DNA of 64,000 bases from Macquaria australasica (lineage: Eukaryota > Chordata > Actinopteri > Centrarchiformes > Percichthyidae), in contig SEMN01000229.1 in NCBI GenBank assembly GCA_005408345.1, positions 620,001 to 684,000 on the forward strand. The letters run 5' to 3'. Below are positions 55,301-64,000 of this stretch, piece after piece. A model generated the notes under the pieces. That model was not told the DNA's origin, did no database searches, and saw only the letters and a list, made by a program, of their open reading frames with translations. Every line of letters begins with the position of its first letter. Position 1 is the first letter of the stretch. The position numbers and the translations under genes are program-made.

Positions 55301-56241
55301 TACATACACAATGAACTATTGTATACACAGCATCTATAACATGCATAATTTAGTTATTATCCAAGTGATCAAATTACACTTGCTTTGAGCTTCCTCCACA
55401 TATTCCCAGTCCACACTTCACTAGACTTCCTCTTCCTTTCATCTACCAGTTTTTCTTGCCCAACACTCTTGGGGCAAGTCGGACATTTCAGCCACCTATA
55501 ATTATTGCACCTCTCCATTGAACTATTACATCAGCGACAATGCTGAGCTAATCTGGCTTGGCTATCTGATGTGTCTTTAGCCAAGTCTTGGGAAATCTGG
55601 ATCTCCCCCCTCTTAAGGCAAGTCTCTGTGATAAACACTGCAATAAATACTCCACTCTAATGATTCCAGGAATCTCACTTTCACAACGTCTCTACCTTTC
55701 AAGCACTGATATCAGATGAATTAGGTAAAAGGTCGCCTGTAGAAGTATCCAGTGTAGCTTATAGGATAAAGCTAATCTGCAGATTAGCGTTTCACTTCAT
55801 TTTCAGGCCATCCATACTGTGAGATGTGTAATAATGTTACATATGAATGAAAGGACCTTATATCACTCTATCCCCACTGAGTCATGGCTTCATATCCCCA
55901 ACATCGTCTACTTAATCTAATTTGCTTGATGGAAAGAAAAACCTCCTCCTCCCAGTCCCCATGGTGCTCATTTATATCTTTTTAGAGCACAAGAAACCAT
56001 CAAGGCACCGTTGTTGGTGGGTTGTGATGAACCACAGTCACTCAGGCATCAACTAAAGGCTTAAAATATAAACTGAAGTCTTTCTGATGTGTGTAGGTGT
56101 GTGTAAAGATGCCATACCAGCGGATCTTTGAAGTACATGAGTCGCCTGTGGTCCAGGGTGAACCAGCGTTTCTTGAAGCCTTCCGTGTGCTGCAAAGACA
56201 AAGACGATGACAGAAACAGTCAGACCTGAGGTGAGTGAGAC

Positions 56242-56272
<31 letters not shown>

Positions 56273-59200
56273 GAAACTGTATAGAGACACAAAGCAACAT
56301 TGTACTTGTACCAAAGGTGGTGTCTGTCTGGTTTTTAAATCAAAAAGTGATTCATATTCTGCTCTTAAATTGACTCTTTTGTATTAAGAATTCCTACAAA
56401 GTTTCCTGATATATTTGACATTTTTGCTTGAAAAATGACTTTTAATCATGTAAATTGTTGTCAAGTCATTTTTAGTTGTTAGTCAGAGGAGACCAATTGT
56501 TTCAGCACCAAAAGTCAAAGTCAAAAATGGGAGTTTTTGTATCACCAACAATATCAAAATATTGAAAATGGATAAAACTTTGAGAACAGGGGATGAGTGT
56601 GTGTTGCTGGCGTTTTATTCATGTTTTTCTTGACTTTCCTTTTTATGAATCAGTAGTGTAGCATTCTCTTGTAAATGTAACATTTGACCATGAAAGTGCA
56701 TTAAATCTGATCTCCTGCTAGCATTTGCATTTGCTCTTGTTTGATTTGCATGGTTTTCTGTTAGTGCTGAAAACTGGTTTTCCCCTTGGCAGCCCCTTCT
56801 GAATGTTTATGGCACTGCTTTCACAACACTCTGATTTTGAATTTAAAAAGTCAAACTTCGTCGTCACGGTTGAACATTTACATCAGTGCAGCAGATCCAA
56901 ATCCACGCTGAAAGCAGCTATCGAGGAACAAGAAGCACAGCACCTTCGGGGAGTTTATTGAAGTGCACAGGCAGCTTGAGCTCTTTTCAGAGAGCTGAGC
57001 TTCAAATAATGAGGACGCTCAGGTCCCCGGCTGCTGCCAAATTGTCCTCATAAAAATGTTTGATATTTTCGTTGTGGCATAAGCCTGAACAACTGACTTG
57101 TTCCCTTCTCAATTCGCCAGTGATTCCTTCCACAAATATGTCTTGCATGTGTGTGTGTGTGTGTGTGTTTGTGAAGGAAATTAATAATGACACCCATTTA
57201 GCAAATCAGCCCAACGCAGAAAGTTAGTGAGTCCTTTCATCTCTCAGCCTGACAGATGGAGATTAAACTGAGAGTCTGTGTCTGTGTGTGTCTGAATACA
57301 GAACCGGTTGTGTCGCTGAGGATCAGGTTGCATGGAGTTGCCTGTGTAGGTGCTTCAGTCTGAATCCTGTGTGTGAAAGCACCTGCATGTGTCTACATAT
57401 GCTAATATAAAAGTGTCAGTGTAACTGTGCATGACTGCATGCATATGTACAAATGCATCTTTGTGTGTTTGCTTAATCCCAACATATGTCTGTGTTTCTG
57501 TGTGTATTTGAGGTTTTGACACCTAAGGATTAAATTGATCCTCAGCTGGAAGCCTTTTATTCCCTCTCAGACAGACTGACGGTGCGGGCAGACAGGTAGG
57601 ACCTCTCAGCTGTCTGTCAGCCTGTCAGGCAGCGGTGGCAAGCAGCCACGCTGACAGCTGGGCTAGTTAACCTCTTAGCCCAGCTCCCATTCCATTAAAG
57701 CAGGGAGAGCGGGAGCTGGGATCACAGGAGGTCTGAGGAGGGAACTGTGTCCAACTAGTTAAATGAAATTTAGTTTTAAACTCAATTCAGAATTAAGCCT
57801 GGTTTAGTTTAGTTTTTAAAAATTGTGTGTGTCAGTGTGTAATAAATACTATACAGTTCTGCTTTGACTTTTTTTCAAAATGTATGCATATCATTTATAT
57901 AGTATAATAGTGACTGGACAGCAGATGATTTGCCACACTAAGATAGAGACAGAGCGTAATTAAGTCCCGCCCACACCGGAGGGGAAAACAATTCATCGCT
58001 CTCCATTGACTTTGTATTGCGTGAAGGTGCCTCCTTGTCACTTCGGTCTGCTAGCAAACAACAGAAACATGCCTAAAAGCTGCTGTGTGGGGAGATGCAC
58101 TACCGACAGGGTGAAGAACCCAGAACTAAGTTTTTATAAGCTGCTGAACCCAAAAACAGAGCCTTTAAGAAGATAAAAGTGGATACAGACGTGAGGCATC
58201 AGCAGGAAGAATGGGAACTCTGTGGGATCCTGACACTCAGTATGTCCACGTATGTGTGCAGCAAGCAGTCAAATATCCAAATGTCAGTTTTAGGCTAACT
58301 ATACTGCTGTAAGTTAAGCTAAAGCATTTTGACAGTATGCAACTTGTGCAGCTGAATGTGACTAAATCAGAAAGATATTATGCAGTATTATGTTTGCATG
58401 TGCCTTAGCTAACTACAGTAACTTAGCTTGAGAAAGGACACCGAGACAGACAGACAATATTGAGTTTGTCCTCTCTGGTAGACACAGGGTGCTAAAATAA
58501 TGCTCTGACATGCTGAAATCTAATGTTTTTAGCTGCTACAGGCATTTTGTTAGCGTTTCAGCCCTTGGTTGCATATTGTGGCGCTGATTGTTTTCCCCTC
58601 TGGTGGGTGTGGGTGAGTATGATACGTTGCGCTCTGTATCTATGCTGTCAATCATACAAAAGCCAATACAGCCCTGTTCACAAGTGACTATTATTATCCA
58701 GAGACCTCATGTAGTTCTTGAGGTAACCCTCATCTCTGTTTTGTGAAACCCATTTGCAGTTTAAGTTTGAGGATTTTTGATGTGTCACTTTCTAATTAAG
58801 TAAAACTAAAGTTTTATTTGAGTGTTGTCCACGTGCCACTTGCACAAGTTGATAATCGTGGTAAAGTTCATATAACCAATGATTTAGTACAACAGTATGG
58901 AGGAAATTTGTGCTTTGTTTTCTACCATAAATTCTCAGACACCTTTTATTTGAACACTAAGCGTACTTGGGAGCTGATAAGGCTTAAAGTAAGGAGAAAT
59001 GTGGTGTGGTGAAGGTGTACCAATGAATTGGTTTAATAGTCTCCAGACTATAATTTCCAATGGGCAGAGGCAAAATCAAATAACTGACCCACACACTTAG
59101 AAAATACGGTACAGCAGCTGCGGCAAAAGATACAACTCTGCCTTATGTTCCTTGTGTACCCCGGCAATACTCATACGATCTAGAGACGATCTGGATGGCA

Positions 59201-62200
59201 TTTCTTTGAATTTCAGCATCATTTCAGCATGTCTTATCCCTTTTCTTTTGTATTTTAAACTCTGACATCCCTGAGTGATTTGAAAACACCAAGATCTACA
59301 TTTACTGATTTATAAAAATATCAACTTTCTAATATTATAAGAGCCAACTGCTGCACTGGGAGAAACACACAAGGAAATGAAGAGGACATGGACTTCACTT
59401 ATATAGCGCTTTTCAACCTTAACGGTTCCCAAAGCACTTTACAGATTGGTCTCATTCACCCAAACACACAAATTCATAAACCAATGGCAACAGAGCTGCC
59501 ATGCAAGGTGCTGGCCTCCATCTGGAACAACTTAGGGTTCAGTGTCTTGCCCAAGGACACTTCGACATGTGGGCAGGAGGATCGAATCGCCAACCCTTGG
59601 ATTAAATGGACAACCTGCTCTACGTCCTGAGCGACAGCCCATATGAGGTGAAAAATACAGCAAAGAGGGAGATGAAAAGTGTACATATTTTCAAATGAAG
59701 CTTTACAGTGTGTATGTATCTGTGTGTGTGTGTGTGTGTGTGGTACTTGCCCTGGGGCCTGTCTTTTCCATGAATCCTTCCTTCAGAAAGTTCCGGGTAA
59801 GTTTGGGCACCAGCTGGAAAAAAAAACAAAAACAAGCAAAGCAAAGGGATGAAGAACAACACCATGAGGATACAAAGGGGTTTCAGTGCTGAAAATCCAT
59901 TTTGGGAACAGTGCTAGCCAACATGTGCAGTATAAATACAGTAATGGAGTTCCTGCCACCTCAATCATAGTATTTCACAAGCACAGACATAAATTCAATG
60001 TCAATGTCATTTGGATCTCAGCAACAGTAGGTGTCCTTTATGAAATACTGCAAATTTAAAAATGGGGTGGGGGTGGGGGGGTTCAAATTGTGTGTACATG
60101 TGTGCTTGTGTGGGCTCACCTCAGCATCCGGCGCCCCAGGAAAGGCCACCTTTAGATAGTGAAGCTGAACTGCACGAATTGTATTAAACCAGTCTACGAT
60201 CTCCTAATGGACAGAGAGAGAGAGGTTAAGGCGCAGAAAGTGAGGAGACGAGTTATTCCGAAGATTTTGTTGGCGCCCCCTCTATCATTTAGAAAGAGAA
60301 GATAATATCATAATATCAGAGGTTCAAAATGTCAAAGCTTTTGACCACATCTTGTGGCCTTCTTGAGCCGGTGGCCTTTGTTTAGTTGTCATGGAGATGG
60401 TTTAGTGGTTACCACATGACCTACATCGAATTTCAGTCACGTGATAACAGGCTGTCGAAAGGTTATACACATGTGGTTGAAAGCCTCAAAAACAAGGTCC
60501 AACTAGTTAAGTTGGACCTTGTGTTGGGAACTTCTTTGTCAAGCTGCTGTGTAGCTATGGTTTGTTTGTTAGAAGTAATGTTTGACCAGTTGTTCACTGG
60601 TTCTTGTTGTTCAGGTACACTTACCACCCTGATTCCAAATATTAGACAAAGGACAAATAGCACATTTTAGAAAATTAATACAATTGTAGTGCTTTGGTGA
60701 CCTGGAAAATGATTTGCCAAATAATCCCCTCTTTAATGATGGTTGTGGAATTCAGTCTCTTCATGCTTGCTCAGATCAGAATCTATTCTGATTTATTAAA
60801 TACCTTCTCCTGTTTATAATTGCTAAAAGCAGCTTTTTATTTATTTATCTAAATCACCCCTCACTGTTTAACTACAGGGGGCTTTCAATAAGGGGTCAAA
60901 ATATTCCTAAACACTGTGACCTAGTGCATGGTGCTTTGATACACCTTCCCTTGTGTTTGTATTTTTTATTTTTTTATTTTTTAGTCTGCATAGAAACATT
61001 TTTGTCAGAATGCTGTTTTGCAGCGGACTCTCAAGTCTCAGATGTTGGACCACAAATAATTTCTCAGCTTGACGTCAACACTGATATGTTCCATGTATCT
61101 CGATGTGTATTCACGAATGACACAGAATGATAGATGCGGAGCTTGAATGTCATCTGCTAATGGATTTCATCAGCCGGCGGAAATTGGTACAGATGGTTTG
61201 AAAAAGGTTTGGAGACTCGCCCACAACAACACAAACCAGGTAGTTTCAACCATCTCTTAATGTGATGATTGACAAATATGAATGCCAACTTATGCTGTAA
61301 TTTAAGGTAGTTAACATTAGTAAACATATTCTTTCTTTTTAGGTTCTGTTATGTGCACTGATTACCACACACACACAGTACAGTGATGCAGACCTTGCCG
61401 TTGTCGTGGTAGACAAAGATGTTGCGGGTGCTGTAGTCTTTGAGGTAGGTGATCTGCAGGCCGTTGGGGTTTCCTATCTTCTCAGGCTGGAAGGTTGCGT
61501 TGATGGTGTCCACCTTGAGGACTGCTTTGGGCTCCTTACCCTGCAGGAGTGTATATGTACACTTTGTTTTCACTATTGGAATGAAAGGACTCTTGAGTCA
61601 CAAATGTGAGACAGCTGACTATTTCTTTTATTCTATTTGGTGTTTCTTTTTTGCACTTGATTTATTTTTTTATTTTAACTTTAACAGTTTTATTTAGATA
61701 TAATTCTGTTTAAAAAGTAAAATAATGACCAAATAAATTCTGAATTAAATAGACTGGGACCAATTAATAAACCTCCTCCTGACTGCATTGTTTTGACACA
61801 TCATGATAAAACACTTTTTTATGAAAAACTCATGAGTTTTTGCTGCCACTGCTTGGCCAGAAAACAAAAAGTTATGGAGTTGTGGAGTCAAGGTGTATGT
61901 ATGGTATCAACGCTTGAGGCCATATTTTATGCTCTTTCTTACCATGAAAATAATATCTAGAGCTATTATCTACACCTCAGTCTGCATCACTGATAACCAT
62001 CATGTCTAAGACCGACACTAATCCCAGCAAACCTGTGTGTGGAAACTGCACTTTAATCTGTCCTGACTTGAATTTAAATAAGCATCTATGAGAACAGAAT
62101 CTGTGCCTGTGTGTATCTTCTGCCCTTGACTTTAACAGATAACAGGCACAGGTATACTTTCAGATTTTCACAACAGATTAGATTTTACACTTTTCAGTCA

Positions 62201-63385
62201 TTATTAGTATTGATTCTACCATCATGAAAAAAAACAGCGAGAAAGTGAAACAAATTTGCTAAGAAGCTGTCAGTTGGACTTGAGTCAGACTGTAACTTGT
62301 GCCTGAGTATTTTACACACCTCAAGGCTCTTCTGAAACCCAACCAGCTCACCGGCTCTAAAGCACCTGAGCGACAGCAGGCAACACTTTCACATTTTTCT
62401 TTGACTCTATGAGGATGTTTTATTTTATTGTTTGCTGTAGCAGTCGCCAGGAGAATATGGAGCAACAGTGAGATATTTCACAGGAAAAACAGTCCTGGAG
62501 AACAGGAAAAAATATCACAATAAAAAGACATTTGTATGCCAAGACATATGCTAAAACACACTCGAAATCCATATTTAAAAATGAAAGAGACAGTCTTTTT
62601 AAATTCCCACTTCCCCTGAGCTGGTTTACTGCGACAAACAAAGAGCTCCCAGTGCTTCCGGCCCTAATTGGTTTGGCTGGTGTACAGCTAAGTGAATCAG
62701 CTGCACTGACAGTGAGGACAGACTGCTGGTTAAGCTTGTCTGAGCACGCTCAGACGCAGAGGAGGGAGCAGGTACAGATACATTTTGTAGGCCTTTGGTA
62801 GGTATGTATGATTATAAAGTTAACTGTGTGTATGTGTGTTAAAAATACTGCAGCACATAATGTGGGGGTGTTGTCTAAAGAATATTTTATGTCTTTAAAG
62901 TGCTCTCTAATTAAGGTATTTGTGTTGTGGTTGTGTGTGTGGGTGTTGCACATGTGCTGGAAGTGAACTACAGCCTTCAAACAACACTAACTAGGATGCT
63001 GTCTAATTACAGTAGATTACAGGTGTCTTGCAGTATGGTGTGTGTACATAAAGTGTGTGTGGGTGCATGTGGCCACTAAAAGTCTCATTAAAAGCTGCTG
63101 CTTACGTCATATTTGGTGAAATACTTCAGAGTCCCCTCCCTCTCTGAGAGGACGAATCGCCTGCTGAGGAACTGCCCGTTGTCCCGCCCCCTCTTCATCA
63201 ACATGCCATCTCTAGTTCCTGCAGGAAACCAGCAAAGGTCATTCATTAGTGTGAGTGTGTTTTTATGCATGAATGCATGAGCATGTGTGCGCACACACTT
63301 ACCTTCCTCATATATGAAGTTCTTCCCAGGCTCAGAGAACTCCTTCCTCTCGTACTTTGCTCTAATCCACTGCTCCCTCAACACC
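52332..63385 (-). CDS. adap1: ArfGAP with dual PH domains, 3' part (ArfGAP zinc-finger exons outside window)
   Basis: Eight in-frame exons: 63385-63303, 63218-63106, 61540-61394, 60203-60120, 59813-59751, 56189-56118, 53801-53570, 52360-52332 (823 bases, about 274 codons with stop). The first gives VLREQWIRAKYERKEF, the linker after the ArfGAP domain. PH1 runs from GMLMKRGRDNGQFLSRRF through LQITYLKDYSTRNIFVYH to EIVDWFN. PH2 begins GFMEKTGP and includes GFKKRWFTLDHRRLMYFKDP, ITIVTPDRGFLF and CETESDQQDWL. The order and spacing match ADAP1/ADAP2 (centaurin-alpha), which bind PIP3/IP4 and act on ARF6 at the plasma membrane. CETESDQ and RRLMYFKDPLDAF favour ADAP1. All introns are GT-AG except that after the exon ending at 59751 (donor GCAAGT). 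The donor at 61393 (GTCTGC) is weak. The tail is MEALFKHRH-stop, comparable to the human end. Confidence 0.9.
52780..52885 (+). repeat. SINE-like 3' fragment in the adap1 last intron
   Basis: GGGAAATTTGTGATTTGCGA then TATTGGGCTATAAAAAATAA, ending CTTAAATTGACTTGACC. This is a common teleost repeat tail that ends with short tandem units. Confidence 0.5.
54190..54945 (-). repeat. Interspersed repeat, 'GCTAGCATGCTAA' family, copy 3, interrupted
   Basis: Inverted copy with its two ends at both sides: GCCATGCTAGCAGCGTGGC at the left, and TTGGTTTATGACCAAATACC, GTGCTAATTAGCAAATG and TTGTCATTGTGAGCATGTTA at the right. The middle is replaced by the separate element 54345-54631. It lies in an adap1 intron. 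Confidence 0.7.
54345..54631. mobile_element. hAT-like MITE nested in the 54-kb repeat
   Basis: Starts TGCAACTAATGATTC and ends ACTTTGTCGTTGCAGCTCTA, near-complementary at the tips. Inside are CGATTAATCTGCC, AAAGCAGCAAATCCTCAC and GATCGACTAATCGATTA, blocks of a very common teleost short element. No target duplication could be fixed. Confidence 0.6.
57943..58643 (+). mobile_element. THAP-type DNA transposon remnant (adap1 intron)
   Basis: Long imperfect inverted ends. The left starts ATAGAGACAGAGCG and continues CCCGCCCACACCGGAGGGGA; the right complement starts ATAGATACAGAGCG and continues CACCAGAGGGGAAAACAA. A 36-codon reading frame from the ATG at 58069 encodes MPKSCCVGRCTTDRVKNPEL followed by SFYKLL, the start of a THAP zinc finger as in P-element-like transposases, then stops. 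No transposase core remains. No clear target duplication was seen. Confidence 0.65.
59385..59640 (+). repeat. Teleost 'tatatagcgctt' repeat in an adap1 intron
   Basis: ACTTATATAGCGCTTTTCAA, CAAAGCACTTTACAGATTGG, GGGTTCAGTGTCTTGCCCAA and GGACACTTCGACATG are the usual blocks of this dispersed element, including the tail CAACCTGCTCTACG. Confidence 0.65.
59719..59741 (+). repeat. (GT)n microsatellite beside the adap1 GC donor
   Basis: About 11 GT units that, on the transcript strand (CA repeats), begin roughly ten bases after the GCAAGT donor at 59750. Confidence 0.9.
60492..60522. repeat. Perfect 13-bp hairpin
   Basis: ACAAGGTCCAACT, five-base loop, AGTTGGACCTTGT. An exact inverted repeat inside an adap1 intron. 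It may be the centre of an old palindromic repeat; function unknown. Confidence 0.6.
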
Positions 63386-63712
63386 CTGAACACACACAAA
63401 CAGATGAAACGTCAATAGAGGTAGCTTGTACCAGCTGAAAGCAGACTGACAGAGGTCTTGCATACTTAGTGGTAGATGAGAAAGAGGCTGGGCTGCATCC
63501 ATAGTGAAGGCTGATACATAAAAGCAGAAACCAAGACGGGAGAGAGCACCAACTATTCTGCTCAATTTACCTATTTCAGTAAAGGTAAACAGCTTTTTTC
63601 TAAGTGTATAAAATTAATATAAAACAAATGCAATGTCAAAAATTTCTACCATGGATTCGGTTTTGGAGAAACTCAGGTCTGACACACATATTAGTATAAA
63701 TGAAAACATATT

Positions 63713-63718
<6 letters not shown>

Positions 63719-63749
<31 letters not shown>
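63719..63749 (+). repeat. (CT)n microsatellite
   Basis: About 15 CT units in an adap1 intron near the right edge. Confidence 0.95.
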
Positions 63750-63753
<4 letters not shown>

Positions 63754-64000
63754 AACAGGTTGTGGAGATCTGACCTGTCCTCAGGCAAATATTTACAGAT
63801 ACAGTGGTGAGCTTCTCCTTCCATTCAACACACACTACATTTTTCAGTCAACCAAAGACACCGTCAACCAGGGGGTGGCAGCTTACTGTGCTTTTGTGTG
63901 TGCTCTTTCCACACATTCCTGTATGGGAGCTGCCTGTGCAGCCACAGTAACCCACACTATGAGACAGTCACAGTGTGTCGACAAGTGATCTGGAGGCTAC

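Noticed and set aside
58818..59012. 64-residue plus-strand frame
   Set aside because: No family motif, no splice context, in an adap1 intron; looks like chance.

Overview
The window is nuclear DNA of a ray-finned fish, most likely a percomorph teleost. Vertebrate protein genes are split by many GT-AG introns, long non-coding stretches are rich in CA/TA/CT microsatellites, and the interspersed repeats (a tRNA-like SINE, 'tatatagcgc' repeats, hAT, PIF/Harbinger and THAP-type DNA transposon remnants) are of kinds common in teleost genomes. Nothing prokaryotic is present: no operons, no CRISPR array, no phage.

Four protein genes are supported. (1) gtpbp1, minus strand, 13 coding exons from 40819 down to 25354. 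The splice phases close perfectly into a 649-residue translational-type GTPase. (2) A proto-type galectin (galectin-1/2 group), plus strand, four coding exons 42787-46317, with a TATA box and a poly(A) signal. (3) A single-exon urotensin II receptor-like GPCR, minus strand, 49171-48092. (4) The 3' two thirds of an ArfGAP-with-dual-PH-domains gene (adap1-like), minus strand, eight exons from 63385 to 52332. Its ArfGAP zinc-finger exons lie beyond the right edge.

Layout: 1-22.8 kb has no convincing gene. It holds old interspersed repeats, a probable solo LTR (4296-5083), a LINE ORF1 remnant with a 2A-like motif (about 8.29-8.50 kb) and two weak exon-like segments (about 3.78-3.98 kb and 7465-7526). 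From 22.8 to 41.2 kb is gtpbp1, whose introns contain a Harbinger derivative, a hAT element with a perfect 8-bp target duplication and a fold-back element. The galectin is divergent from gtpbp1 (1.97 kb between start codons) and convergent with the receptor gene. From 48.1 kb to the end lie the receptor and adap1, both on the minus strand; a nested repeat and a THAP-type element sit in adap1 introns.

The genes are not a pathway. They are independent vertebrate loci (RNA/translation-associated GTPase, secreted lectin, peptide hormone receptor, phosphoinositide/Arf signalling adaptor). I found no previously undescribed system. The most notable items are transposon structures, a GC-AG intron in adap1, tiny first/last coding exons, and a galectin with a substituted sugar-contact residue. 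All assignments come from reading the sequence and recalled family knowledge; no search was run.
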